From contig CAZMNY010000051.1 in the NCBI GenBank assembly GCA_964567745.1, positions 1-55,894 on the forward strand: a stretch of 55,894 nucleotides of DNA. The letters are read 5' to 3'. The DNA is from CAZMNY01 sp964567745 (GTDB lineage: Bacteria > Planctomycetota > Planctomycetia > Pirellulales > Pirellulaceae). Both the position numbers and the translations under genes were made by a program. The notes beneath the pieces are model-generated. The model did not search any database. It was not told the origin of the DNA and saw nothing but the letters and a program-made list of their open reading frames with translations. This document shows positions 25,481 through 34,700 of this stretch, piece after piece; within the stretch, counting starts at the first letter, position 1; every line of letters begins with the position of its first letter.

Positions 25481-26479
25481 ATGCTTGTTACACCATCCAT
25501 AAACAGGCGCGACCAAATCGTCTCGACGGCGATGGGTGCGGTGATTGTTGTCGCGGCGCTGGTGCTCGGTTATTTCTACCCGTGGTGTTATGCCGGCGTT
25601 CTTCTTGGACCTGCTGCATATTGGTGGTTTCGCCGGCCGTGTGTGCGCCGATTGCAGGTGATGAGCGAGTCGTTCCCCGATGTGTGGGAGGGGATTCTTC
25701 GATCAAAGGTTTCCTATTTCAATGCGCTCGACGAGGCGCAGAAAGAACGATTCCGACAACTGACCAAGGTCTTCCTCGACGAAACTCGCATCACTGGCAT
25801 TCGAACGGATGTCGACGAAACAACTCGCGTGCTGGTCGCGGCCAGCGCCATCATTCCCGTCTTCGCTTTCGAGGATTGGGAGTACTCGAGGCTCGGCGAG
25901 GTGCTTATTTACCCGAGCAGTTTTGACGACGATTATTCGACGGACGAAAGCGTTCCTCGCGACACGCTAGGTATGGTCGGCGTCGGACACCTGAGTGGAG
26001 TGATGATTTTGTCAAAACCGTCGCTGCACAGCGGGTTTGACATTGCCAATGATTCGAACAACGTCGGCATTCACGAATTCGCCCACCTCATTGACGGCGC
26101 GGACGGGCAAATCGATGGCATTCCTCCCGGCGTCCCGGCAGACGTCGCCCGCTCGTGGATCGAATGGGTCGCGGAGGAACTGGCCGAGCCGCCGGACGGT
26201 CGCTCACACGTTCGACCGTATGCCTACACGAACGAGGCCGAATATTTCGCGGTGCTGGTGGAGTACTTCTTTGAGGCACCCGACAAGCTCAAACAAAACA
26301 ATCCCGACCTCTACAAAATGCTTTCGAGCATGTTCCGACAGGATACGGCGACGATCATTCCCGGCATCGCGTGGCGTCGACATATACGAGTCGGTCGCAA
26401 TAGTCCGTGTCCATGCAACAGCGGCAAGAAGTATAAGAAGTGTTGTCTGAGGAATGCGAGGCGAGGACGGCCCAAGTAA
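25481..26479 (+). CDS. mtfA: MtfA-like zinc peptidase (M90) with membrane helices and a SEC-C tail
   Basis: A 332-residue protein. Residues about 16-50 hold one or two membrane helices (GAVIVVAALVLGYFYPW). The catalytic core has HEFAH at 198-202, followed by LIDGADG, and a second acidic motif NEAEYFA at 251-257 expected to supply the third ligand, as in Mlc titration factor A. The last 30 residues form a SEC-C zinc motif (CPC, then CC eight residues later, in RNSPCPCNSGKKYKKCC). E. coli MtfA is soluble and lacks both membrane helices and SEC-C, so this is a variant of the family. It is convergent with the next gene; the substrate is unknown. Confidence 0.85.
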   Translation: MLVTPSINRRDQIVSTAMGAVIVVAALVLGYFYPWCYAGVLLGPAAYWWFRRPCVRRLQVMSESFPDVWEGILRSKVSYFNALDEAQKERFRQLTKVFLDETRITGIRTDVDETTRVLVAASAIIPVFAFEDWEYSRLGEVLIYPSSFDDDYSTDESVPRDTLGMVGVGHLSGVMILSKPSLHSGFDIANDSNNVGIHEFAHLIDGADGQIDGIPPGVPADVARSWIEWVAEELAEPPDGRSHVRPYAYTNEAEYFAVLVEYFFEAPDKLKQNNPDLYKMLSSMFRQDTATIIPGIAWRRHIRVGRNSPCPCNSGKKYKKCCLRNARRGRPK

Positions 26480-26537
26480 GCGGTTGACCGGTAACGCCAG
26501 ACGAAGCGAAGAAAGTCGCGACGGGTCAAGCTTATTG

Positions 26538-28310
26538 TTAGGGCTTTGCCTGCGGCGGCGGGTTAAACGTGATTTTCGCCTTCCGCGCGTCGAAGACGAA
26601 TTTGCCGTCGACCATAGTGCGAACGACTTTGATCTTCGCGATTTCGTTTTCTGGGCAGGTCAGGTAGTCTCGATCGAGAACGACCAAGTCGGCGAACTTG
26701 CCCTGCTCTAGCGACCCCGCTTTGTTTTCAGAAAAGGAGAGATGAGCTGGGGCGGTTGTAATGCAGCGAAGCGCTTGCATGCGATCGAGTTTTTGACGAG
26801 GCCCATACAGCTTGCCTTTCCAGTTTCGACGGGAGACGGCAACCTGCAACATGAGAAAGGGATTGTAGGCGTTCATCGATCGATTCGGATCTAGACCCAT
26901 CATGTGGTCGCCTGCGATTGCCGTTGGAATGCCGCCTCGAATCCAGTCGCCCAACCCAATGAAACGCGCGGCCCAGTCGGCGCCATAGACTTCTGCGATC
27001 GCGTCCGAGTCTTTGAAGTAAAGCGACGGTTGGGTGTCGAGGCATACGCCGAGCCGACTTGCTCTGGCGATCGAGTCTGTTGCAGGGAAGTAGGCGTGTG
27101 TAAACGAAAACCGTCGATCCACAATGTTCGGATGTTTCTGCTGGACGATTTCTAGCGAGTCGAGGATCGCGTCCACACCGGCGTCACCCGTCACGTGACA
27201 ACACCACTGCCAGCCCAAGCGATGTCCTTCCGCAAAGACTTCGGCCATCTGCGGGACGGTGTAGTTTATGTCTCCGCGATACTTGGCGTCTTTGTGCGAG
27301 TAGAATTTGATGCGACTGGCACCATAGTCTTCACGCAGGAAGGTATTGCCCCAGTGAATCCCGCCATCAACGGTAATCTTTAGCGGTCCCGCTCGAACCC
27401 AATCGTCCCCATCTCCCGTCTTCAATCCAACTTTCTTCGTGAACGCCGCGACGTCCTTCGCCCTGCGAAAGCCCGAGCGAAACGTCTGGGTCATGCGAAC
27501 GGTAAGCAATCCGCGCGACCTCAATTCACGGTAGCGAAGAAAGTCATCCATGCTCCCAGCGCGTTCGAAGATGCTTGTAATGCCGACGGAGTTGTAGTGC
27601 TGATGCACGTTGCGGAGCGACTCTTGCACCCGAGCGTGGTCAAAAACTGGTCGTGGCATCAGCGACCTCAGGTGGGCATTCGCGCCAGCGATTAGTCGAA
27701 CATTTCCCTCGTCATCCAAGACCAGGTCGCCGCCAGGAATCGAAGGCGAATCCAGTTTCACGCCTGCGGTGCGGAGCCCCAACGTATTCATGGCCGACTT
27801 GCGCGCCGCGGTGAAAATGACTGGGTGAGTCGTGCACGCTTGATCGAGTTCCGACGTGGTTGGATGTCGCCGCTCATTGAGCCGAGTGATATCGGCTCGC
27901 GGCGTTCGAATCCATTGGCCCGGGGGAATCGTCTTGGCTCGCCGCCGGATCCAGTCTTGAATTTCGCCGATGGTCAGCAATTCTTCATGCGGCTGTTGCA
28001 ATTCATTGCGAGCCACGCCGATCGCATGACAATGTGCGGCGATGATTCCCGGGATAACGGTCTTGCCGCCGAGCCGTATCACTGTCGTCTCTTTGTCGGC
28101 GAGCTTGAGAATTTCGTTGTCATTGCCAACCGCGATAACTCGTCCGCCGCCAACGGCGATCGCCGTGACGATTCGCGAGTCCTCGTCCAAGGTGAGCACC
28201 TTGCCTCCGATTAGAACCGTCTCAGCCGAGTTGGGGCTTGCCGCTTTGGCTTGCACTTGCGCCGAGCACGCGAGCAGCAGGAGAAGCGTCGTGACGATCG
28301 CTCGATTCAT
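26538..28310 (-). CDS. Secreted amidohydrolase family protein (YtcJ-like)
   Basis: A 590-residue amidohydrolase 3 family protein. The ATG at 28310 is preferred, with GAGGACGATG upstream, and is followed by a signal peptide (TTLLLLLACSAQVQA). Metal-binding elements visible are the AAHCHAIG strand near residue 90, CCHVTGDAGVD, FTHAYF and GDHMMGLDPN, in the usual order of the family. Residues after about 540 close the beta-sandwich with LVVLDRDYL. Family members hydrolyse varied amides or N-substituted compounds; the substrate is unknown. It is divergent from the PQQ gene and shares a 141-bp promoter region with it. Confidence 0.88.
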   Translation of the reverse strand: MNRAIVTTLLLLLACSAQVQAKAASPNSAETVLIGGKVLTLDEDSRIVTAIAVGGGRVIAVGNDNEILKLADKETTVIRLGGKTVIPGIIAAHCHAIGVARNELQQPHEELLTIGEIQDWIRRRAKTIPPGQWIRTPRADITRLNERRHPTTSELDQACTTHPVIFTAARKSAMNTLGLRTAGVKLDSPSIPGGDLVLDDEGNVRLIAGANAHLRSLMPRPVFDHARVQESLRNVHQHYNSVGITSIFERAGSMDDFLRYRELRSRGLLTVRMTQTFRSGFRRAKDVAAFTKKVGLKTGDGDDWVRAGPLKITVDGGIHWGNTFLREDYGASRIKFYSHKDAKYRGDINYTVPQMAEVFAEGHRLGWQWCCHVTGDAGVDAILDSLEIVQQKHPNIVDRRFSFTHAYFPATDSIARASRLGVCLDTQPSLYFKDSDAIAEVYGADWAARFIGLGDWIRGGIPTAIAGDHMMGLDPNRSMNAYNPFLMLQVAVSRRNWKGKLYGPRQKLDRMQALRCITTAPAHLSFSENKAGSLEQGKFADLVVLDRDYLTCPENEIAKIKVVRTMVDGKFVFDARKAKITFNPPPQAKP

Positions 28311-28451
28311 CATCGTCCTCGGTCCCTCAAACGATTGTTTGGCCAACGGAGTTTTTGGGAATATGGCGCCCTGCTACGCTCAGCATCACATGGATGGCTG
28401 TTGTATGATAAACGCGAATTTGCCAGCCTGTGTGAATTGGAGAGAAATACC

Positions 28452-29708
28452 GTGCGAACTTGTTTGATGTTGATTTCCTTTGCGTTGCTCTCGATCTCCA
28501 CATTGCAGAATGCTTTTGCAGAGAATTGGACGCGGTTTCGCGGTCCGAACGGTCAGGGCATCTCCAGCGAGACCGGGCTGCCGGTCGAATGGTCCGCGAC
28601 AAAAAACGTCGTGTGGAAGACAAAGATTCCGGGCGTCGGCTGGTCCTCGCCGATTGTTCACGATCAACATGTGTTTCTCACCACGGCCACTGACGACGGC
28701 GTGTCGTGCCGAGTGATTTGTGTCAATCGCAGAGACGGTAGTGTCGCATGGAATAAGGAAGTCCACCGTCAAAAGACCGGTCCCAAGCGTCGGCAGAATT
28801 CGTTTGCGACGCCAACGCCGGTTACGGACGGCAAGCGAGTCTACGCGGTCTTCTACGATGGGACGGCTGTCGCCGTTGACTTCGCGGGCAAACGAGTCTG
28901 GAAGAATTCGGACGTCAAGTTCCACAGCCTTCACGGACTCGGCGCGTCACCGATGCTAGCCAACGGCATGCTCGTGATGCCGTTTGATGGGAGCAGCCGA
29001 GAGGAGACTCGACTCGGATGGAAAATCCCCTGGGACAAGGCGACTGTTCATTCCTTTGACACGAGCACCGGTTCGGTTGTCTGGAAAGGAAAACGAGGCG
29101 AGTCGCGAGTTGGCCATGTGACGCCGATTCTGATCGACAACGGAAAGCAGGTCGTCAGCTCCGGCGGCGATCGCGTGCAGGGGTTTGACACGGCGACTGG
29201 GAAACGGATCTGGTCCATCTATAGCCAAGGTGAAGGCGTTACGCCGTCACCGGTTGTTGGCGACGGCATGATCTTCACATCGTCAGGTTTCGAGAAACCG
29301 ACGATCCGAGCCATTCGCACGGGCGGCAAGGGCGACATCACCGAAACCCATATCGCTTGGGAACAAACCAAAGGCGTCCCCGTCTTGGCCTCGCCACTCT
29401 ACGTCAACGCTCACCTCTACACGATCACTCGCGACAACATTCTTCATTGCATCGAAGCCTCGACCGGCAAGATCGTCTGGCTCAAGCGACTCAAGGGCGT
29501 CCACTCCGCTTCGCCCGTTCTTGTCGAAGGCCGAATTTACATCCTCTCGGAAGATGGAGTCACCTTGGTTTTGCGTCCCGGAACTCGATACGACGAGATC
29601 GCTCGCAACACCATCGACGAGAATTGCTTAGCATCGATGGCCGTGTCACAAGGCCACTTCTATCTGCGAACGGCCGAGCATCTCTACAGTATCGCCGAAG
29701 ACGAGTAA
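28452..29708 (+). CDS. Secreted PQQ-repeat beta-propeller protein
   Basis: A 418-residue protein. The GTG at 28452 is used because GGAGAGAA precedes it and a signal peptide follows (LMLISFALLSISTLQNAFA). The mature part is a beta-propeller of PQQ-type repeats; the opening NWTRFRGPNGQGISSETGLP is characteristic of planctomycete secreted PQQ proteins, and blades of the form GKRVWKNSD, GSVVWKGKRG, GKRIWSIYSQGE and GKIVWLKRLKG recur. Such proteins may bind PQQ or act as scaffolds; BamB has the same fold but another context. It ends in a repeat-rich bidirectional terminator region. Confidence 0.88.
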   Translation: MRTCLMLISFALLSISTLQNAFAENWTRFRGPNGQGISSETGLPVEWSATKNVVWKTKIPGVGWSSPIVHDQHVFLTTATDDGVSCRVICVNRRDGSVAWNKEVHRQKTGPKRRQNSFATPTPVTDGKRVYAVFYDGTAVAVDFAGKRVWKNSDVKFHSLHGLGASPMLANGMLVMPFDGSSREETRLGWKIPWDKATVHSFDTSTGSVVWKGKRGESRVGHVTPILIDNGKQVVSSGGDRVQGFDTATGKRIWSIYSQGEGVTPSPVVGDGMIFTSSGFEKPTIRAIRTGGKGDITETHIAWEQTKGVPVLASPLYVNAHLYTITRDNILHCIEASTGKIVWLKRLKGVHSASPVLVEGRIYILSEDGVTLVLRPGTRYDEIARNTIDENCLASMAVSQGHFYLRTAEHLYSIAEDE

Positions 29709-29732
29709 GCGAAAAAAAGGGGGCGAAAAAAA

Positions 29733-29954
29733 GGTTCATCCGATATTTCCGGGGCCACATTTTGGCCATCGATAGCGGATTCGCTTAACCCGTTGCCGCA
29801 GGCGAGGCTGCCAAATAGGAGCCTGTCAATAGAAGGCCACGAAAAGCACGAGAAGGCACGAAGAAGACGGCGAGCGACCCAGCGACGGAAATCACGACGA
29901 TGAAGACTTCTTCCTGAAAATCCGCCGAGCCTCCCCGGAAACACCGGATGAACC
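29733..29954. repeat. 22-bp inverted repeat pair
   Basis: GGTTCATCCGATATTTCCGG(GG) at 29733-29754 is matched in inverted orientation at 29933-29954 with two differences. The arms enclose 178 bp containing one copy of the dispersed CGCTTAACCCGTTGCCGCAG repeat. Confidence 0.8.
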
Positions 29955-29955
29955 G

Positions 29956-30057
29956 AAAAAAGGGGAGCCGTCCATTTTTTCTGCAGACTCAATTTCGTTT
30001 AACCTGTTGCCGCAGGCGAGGCCGCAGTAGCCAACAAATGGACGGCTCGCCTTTTTT
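29956..30057. terminator. Bidirectional terminator-like large stem-loop
   Basis: AAAAAAGGGGAGCCGTCCAT(TT) at 29956-29977 pairs with 30036-30057 with one mismatch; on each strand the stem ends in a run of six or more T. The 58-nt loop carries a copy of the CGTTTAACC...GCCGCAGGCGAGG repeat. Placed between two convergent genes, it could stop transcripts from both sides. Confidence 0.6.
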
Positions 30058-30061
30058 CGCG

Positions 30062-31429
30062 CTAATAGAGTTCGCTAATCGGTTGGCGATTGTCGTCGAC
30101 CAAATAGCGCGGTCGACCGTTGAGATCGGGTATCTTGATGTTGTTGACGTCGAGTCCGATGTTTCGGTAGAGGGTCGCGAAGACTTCTTGGACGTGGACG
30201 GGCCGATCGATGGGGACGCCGCCGATGCTATCCGTCTCGCCTATAACGCGTCCGCCTTGGACTCCTCCGCCGGCAATCAGTACCGACTGGGTTCCGGGCC
30301 AGTGGTCGCGACCGCCTTTCGCGTTAATCCGCGGAGTCCGACCGAACTCGCCCCAGACCACAACCGTCGTTGTCTCCAGCAGTCCTCGTTGCTCAAGGTC
30401 CTGTAAAAAGACCGACAAGGCATGATCGAAAACGGGAAGATACTTGTTCGAAAGATACTCGATCGTACCTTCGCGATTGGCGTGCCAATCCCAGGCCCCG
30501 AACGAAACGCTGACGCAGCGAACGCCGGCTTCGATAAGCCGCCGCGTCAATAACAATCGTTGTGGATCTTGCGGCGCGCCGCCAAAGCTCGGATCGGTCT
30601 TTTGCATCTTGCCGTAGCGATCGCGAGTCGCCTCGGTTTCGCGTTCCAGGTCGAGTGCTTCGGCGAGTCGACCTGAAGTCAACATGCCAAACGCTTGTTT
30701 CTGGAAACTGTCGACACCGCCGCTGTCGAGTTGCCGTTGATGTCGTCCAAGTGCGGTGAGCAGATTGCGGCGATCGTCGAGTCGAGCGGGATCGATGCCG
30801 TTGAGCACCAAGTCGTTTTTGACTTTGCCCTCCAGAGCGAACGGGACATGCTCATGGCCCGTAAAGCCAGGCCACGATGGGCGACCTTGCAGGTGCACTC
30901 CGTTATTCACGTAAGGTCCGTAGCTCATCTTGGGTGCCGCGTCGACGTACGGGACCATTCCGCCCTCGCCGCAGCCGAGCACGGATGAGGCCATTGAGCC
31001 AAACGACGGCCAACCGCCAGACGGTTCGTTGTCTTCGTTGCGACCACCGGCGCGACCGGTGTAACACTGAAACGACTCGTGCCGATTCCTAAAGCCGACG
31101 AGTGAACGAATGACCGAAAACTTGTCCGCCATCGCCGACAACTTGGGGAGCAGTTCGCAATACTGCACGCCGGGGACGTTTGTGGCTGCTGGTCGAAACG
31201 AACCTCGAATCTCGGACGACGCATGTGGCTTGGGGTCAAACGTCTCGTGCTGAGTCGGGCCGCCCGGTAAATAGATGATCACAGCCGAACGCGTTTGTCT
31301 CCGCTCATTCGCCTGAATCAAGTTTGGCAACGTCAGCCCGGCAACTCCCAGCGATCCAATCGTCAGAAAGCTGCGGCGAGGTATACCGTCACAGTGCGAA
31401 AATGGGCGGTGATCGCAAAGCCTGAGCAT
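30062..31429 (-). CDS. DUF1501 protein (sulfatase-like fold)
   Basis: A 455-residue protein. The ATG at 31429 is preferred (GGGAGATAACGGC upstream); the N-terminus carries a twin-arginine-like signal (IPRRSFLTIGSLGVAGLTLP). The DUF1501 pattern is complete: VIIYLPGGPTQHETFDPKP early, and VWGEFGRTPRINAKGGRDHW followed by GTQSVLIAGGG late. DUF1501 proteins are abundant in Planctomycetota, share the alkaline-phosphatase-like fold and are exported; in many genomes they pair with a DUF1553/cytochrome partner, which is not adjacent here. The reaction is unknown. Confidence 0.92.
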   Translation of the reverse strand: MLRLCDHRPFSHCDGIPRRSFLTIGSLGVAGLTLPNLIQANERRQTRSAVIIYLPGGPTQHETFDPKPHASSEIRGSFRPAATNVPGVQYCELLPKLSAMADKFSVIRSLVGFRNRHESFQCYTGRAGGRNEDNEPSGGWPSFGSMASSVLGCGEGGMVPYVDAAPKMSYGPYVNNGVHLQGRPSWPGFTGHEHVPFALEGKVKNDLVLNGIDPARLDDRRNLLTALGRHQRQLDSGGVDSFQKQAFGMLTSGRLAEALDLERETEATRDRYGKMQKTDPSFGGAPQDPQRLLLTRRLIEAGVRCVSVSFGAWDWHANREGTIEYLSNKYLPVFDHALSVFLQDLEQRGLLETTTVVVWGEFGRTPRINAKGGRDHWPGTQSVLIAGGGVQGGRVIGETDSIGGVPIDRPVHVQEVFATLYRNIGLDVNNIKIPDLNGRPRYLVDDNRQPISELY

Positions 31430-31614
31430 GCCGTTATCTCCCTCGAGGCACCAAACCAACTCAGCCGATTATGATGCCAAATTCCAGCAATTGAAAGACG
31501 AAACGTGAGTGTCGCGAACTGAGGCCCTCATTGCATACAACGAGCGAACCTAGACAATAAAGGCCGAGCCGGTTCACGAATGCTTCTACCAATGAGAAAA
31601 GGCCACAACGATAC

Positions 31615-32334
31615 ATGACGAGCGAAACAAAGAAATATACCGATCCACAAGGCGTCGCGACTGGCTTCGCAGCAGACTTCGCCTCTTGGTTTGAGGGATT
31701 GGGGCAAGACAAGATCACGGTCGCACTTTCCGGCGGCAGCACGCCGGCCGCATTATTTGAACTGTGGGGCGGAGAATACGCGAGCCGTATCGACTGGTCA
31801 CGAATCCATTTCTTCTGGGGCGACGAGCGTTGTGTGGCGCCGGACGACAGTGACAGCAATTACGGCGCTGCTAAACGACTGTTTCTCGACAAAGTCGAAA
31901 TCGCTGACGACAACATCCACCGTGTGCTTGGCGAAGCCGATCCGGACGAGGAGAGGCTACGTTATGAGAACGAAATCTACGGAAACGTCGACATCGATGA
32001 CGACGCGATCCCGACTTTCGACTTAGTCATTCTGGGGATGGGCGAGGACGGTCACACAGCGTCCCTCTTCCCACATCAAAGCCAGTTCCTAAAGTCGCCG
32101 CAAGTTTGCGAAGTCGCGATTCACCCCGAGACCGCTCAGAAACGAATCACGCTCACCGGCCCCGTTCTTTCCCGAGCCAAAAAAGTTGCCTTTCTGGTCA
32201 CCGGCGAAGGCAAGGCGGACGTACTGGCTCAGGTCATTAACCGCACCGGCGATTTCGCCAGCTACCCTGCCTCGCACATTGAAGCGGACGACCTGTGCTT
32301 TTACGTCGACGAAGCTGCGGCGAATCGACTCTAG
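31615..32334 (+). CDS. pgl: 6-phosphogluconolactonase
   Basis: A 239-residue protein of normal length for Pgl. Motifs present: VALSGGSTPAALFE near residues 38-51, FFWGDERCVAPDDSDSNYGA near 65-84, and LVILGMGEDGHTASLFP near 137-153, which carry the substrate-binding and catalytic residues. It hydrolyses 6-phosphogluconolactone in the oxidative pentose phosphate pathway. It is divergent from the DUF1501 gene with a 185-bp promoter region. No neighbouring glucose-6-phosphate dehydrogenase is in the window. Confidence 0.95.
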   Translation: MTSETKKYTDPQGVATGFAADFASWFEGLGQDKITVALSGGSTPAALFELWGGEYASRIDWSRIHFFWGDERCVAPDDSDSNYGAAKRLFLDKVEIADDNIHRVLGEADPDEERLRYENEIYGNVDIDDDAIPTFDLVILGMGEDGHTASLFPHQSQFLKSPQVCEVAIHPETAQKRITLTGPVLSRAKKVAFLVTGEGKADVLAQVINRTGDFASYPASHIEADDLCFYVDEAAANRL

Positions 32335-32648
32335 CGCGACAAGAGCCGGTGCCGGATCTGAAGAGTCTGCGATGCAGCGACGACTGGAGAGAGGGCGTCG
32401 ATCAGATCATCCGTCTCGCTCAAGCTTCCGGTGCCAGCGACAGGACGTTTCTCCGCGTTGACTGGTCGCCTTTCGCTCCGCGAAAGTGGCGATGATTGTC
32501 ACGTTGCGCTTCACGCGCCGCGCGAATGGCGACTATGATCGTGCATTAGGGGTCTTCTTGCCGCGTAATCGCGTAAACTCATTTGTACGGCGCATTCGGA
32601 AGACCAAAGGCTTGAAATTCGAGTAACTAATCTCCGTTGAGCAGACTC
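32335..32648. other. Intergenic region with a palindromic repeat
   Basis: This 314-bp gap has no gene. At 32466-32492, TCGCC-TTTCGC, a TCC loop and GCGAAA-GT-GGCGA form a hairpin with a 2-nt bulge; it lacks a T-run and looks like a dispersed palindrome. The sulfatase promoter should lie between it and 32649. Confidence 0.5.
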
Positions 32649-34550
32649 ATGATTCGAATTTACCACACGACCACAGCCATTCTGTTCGCATTGACAATCG
32701 TTTCCACAGCGTCTCGCGCTCTGGCGGCGGACGACCAACCCAACTTCATTGTCTTCTTGACGGATGATCTTGGCTGGGGGGATCTCGCTTGTTTCGGGCA
32801 TTCGAAAATCCAATCGCCGAACTTGGATCATTTCGCCACGGAAGGAATGCGGATGACGCAGTGCTATTCCGCTTGCGCCGTCTGCTCGCCCTCGAGATCT
32901 TCGATCTTGACCGGCCGCACGCCTTATCGAAACGGCGTCTGGCGGTGGGTTCCGGATGGCAGCCAGTACCACTTACGGGCCAGCGAAATCACCATCGCCA
33001 CTCTGCTCAATAAGCGAGGCTACGACACGTGCCATGCCGGCAAGTGGCATCTCAACGGAAAGTTCAATTCGAAAGAACAGCCGCAGCCCGACGATCACGG
33101 GTACGACCACTGGATGGCGACTCAGAACAATGCCTCACCCAATCACTTGAACCCGGTTAACTTTGTTCGGAACCGAAAACCTGTCGGCCGGTTGGAGGGC
33201 CCTAGCTCTCTGCTCTGTGTGGAAGAGGCGATTAGCTGGCTCGAATCTCGCAAGGATTCCGGCAACCCGTTTTTCCTAACCGTTTGGACTCATGAACCGC
33301 ATTTGCCGATCGAGTCGGCGGAGGAGTTCATGAAACCCTATCGAGATCTTGACGATCCGAATCTGCGTCAGCATCACGGCAACATCACTCAACTTGACGC
33401 CGCGTTCGGCAAGTTGATGAAGGCCGTTGACGACATGGGTTACCGGGACGAGACGTTCGTGATGTTCACGTCGGACAACGGCCCGGAAGGCAACGGCACA
33501 TCCGGTCGAACACGCGGCTCCACCGGCGGCTTGCGCGGCCGCAAGCGACATTCTCATGAAGGCGGCGTGCGAGTTCCCGGGATCGTTCGCTGGCCCGGGC
33601 GTATCAGGCCGGGCGTCGAAACCGACACGCCGGTTATTGGGTCGGACATTTTCACCACCATCTGCGATGTGCTCGATATCCCTCTGCCCAGTGATCGCAC
33701 GATTGACGGCGCCAGCATGTTGCCTCTGTTTGAAGGGAAACCGATCGAGCGAGATCAGCCGCTTTACTGGCGGAACCATCTCGCTCCAGAGCAATACCGA
33801 GTGGCTCTGCGAATCGACGATTGGAAGATCATTGGTTCGGACGATTTGAGCCGTTTCGAGTTGTACAACATTCGCGAGGACTGGAAGGAATCGGAAGACC
33901 TGTCGTCGAAGTATCCGGAGAAGTTCGCCGAGCTCAAGCAGCGTTTGATCGAGCAGGACGCCGCCGTGTTGGCCGAAGGTCCGGACTGGTGGAAGAACGA
34001 CGTCAAACGGTCTCGTCGAAAGGTGAAATCGGTTGAACCGACAGGCGGAAAAGATGAGACCGACGAGTTCGAAGTGGTCAAAGGCGCCACGGCTCGCAAG
34101 TCGAAATTCGGTTTTCATCTTACGGCAAAACAAGAGGGTTTCGTGTTGCGCGAGCTCGACGAATCGCGAAGCGGGACGTTGAGGCTCAGTGGCAGCTACC
34201 GCAGTACGCAAGAAACTGGCAGAACGCGAAACGCCGCCATCGTCGTCGGCTCGGCGCCAACCAATGCGGCCACGCTGAAGATCGGCACGGCTATCGGCAT
34301 GAATGACCACACGGCATTCCTAGGCGGCTGGGGCAACGTCAACGCCAACGGCCGCAAGCAGGCTGAATTCAAACCGATGGATGTCTTTGAGTTCACGATC
34401 GAGTTGAACCTGAAGAAGCATACCGGCGTCGCCTCGATAAACGGAACGACGTTTCGCGTCAGCGTGCCCAAAGACTTGACCGAGATTCGATTCGTGGGCT
34501 ACTACGTGAATGCAACTGAGTCCGAGTTCTCCGAGATCGAACTAAAGTAG
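32649..34550 (+). CDS. Secreted sulfatase with extra C-terminal domain
   Basis: A 633-residue protein from the ATG at 32649. Residues 1-26 are a signal peptide (ends SRALA). The sulfatase core has metal ligands in TDDLGWGDLACFG (38-50), the formylglycine motif CSPSR at 79-83, GKWHLNGK, a HEPHLP motif and TSDNGPEGNG. The core ends near residue 440; about 165 more residues form a beta-rich domain of no recognised family, perhaps for binding a substrate. The enzyme should cleave sulfate esters after maturation by a formylglycine-generating enzyme, which is not in this window. A second, truncated sulfatase starts 12 bp downstream. Confidence 0.92.
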   Translation: MIRIYHTTTAILFALTIVSTASRALAADDQPNFIVFLTDDLGWGDLACFGHSKIQSPNLDHFATEGMRMTQCYSACAVCSPSRSSILTGRTPYRNGVWRWVPDGSQYHLRASEITIATLLNKRGYDTCHAGKWHLNGKFNSKEQPQPDDHGYDHWMATQNNASPNHLNPVNFVRNRKPVGRLEGPSSLLCVEEAISWLESRKDSGNPFFLTVWTHEPHLPIESAEEFMKPYRDLDDPNLRQHHGNITQLDAAFGKLMKAVDDMGYRDETFVMFTSDNGPEGNGTSGRTRGSTGGLRGRKRHSHEGGVRVPGIVRWPGRIRPGVETDTPVIGSDIFTTICDVLDIPLPSDRTIDGASMLPLFEGKPIERDQPLYWRNHLAPEQYRVALRIDDWKIIGSDDLSRFELYNIREDWKESEDLSSKYPEKFAELKQRLIEQDAAVLAEGPDWWKNDVKRSRRKVKSVEPTGGKDETDEFEVVKGATARKSKFGFHLTAKQEGFVLRELDESRSGTLRLSGSYRSTQETGRTRNAAIVVGSAPTNAATLKIGTAIGMNDHTAFLGGWGNVNANGRKQAEFKPMDVFEFTIELNLKKHTGVASINGTTFRVSVPKDLTEIRFVGYYVNATESEFSEIELK

Positions 34551-34562
34551 GTTCGAAAAGAC

Positions 34563-34700
34563 ATGAGAATAGAACCGCAAAGAACGCTCGCCCTCGGCGC
34601 GTGGTTTGTGTTGGCCATTGCGGGGCAGGGAGTGCTCGCCGCGCCGAGCGAGTCGCGGCGACCGAATGTGGTCATCATTCTGGCCGATGATAAGTGCTAG
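34563..34700 (+). pseudogene. Truncated sulfatase, N-terminus only
   Basis: The ATG at 34563 opens a 45-residue frame: a signal peptide (ALGAWFVLAIAGQGVLA) followed by RRPNVVIILADDKC, the start of a sulfatase metal site, and then a TAG. No frame continues the sulfatase. The gene was once the partner of the intact sulfatase 12 bp upstream and has lost everything after the first strand, so it marks a deletion or recombination point. Confidence 0.8.

Larger units (their letters stand above)
29709..30061. other. Convergent intergenic region with nested inverted repeats
   Basis: Between the PQQ gene and the DUF1501 gene, both of which end here, 353 bp hold two nested inverted repeats (29733-29754 with 29933-29954, and 29956-29977 with 30036-30057), a doubled GCGAAAAAAAGG motif and two copies of the CGTTTAACCCGTTGCCGCAG repeat (29781-29811, 29995-30029). 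No gene is present. Confidence 0.75.

Noticed and set aside
33276..34310. Long minus-strand open frame (344 codons) within the sulfatase gene
   Set aside because: It is antisense to a sulfatase with clear motifs and shows no domain of its own; GC-rich codon use opens such shadows.
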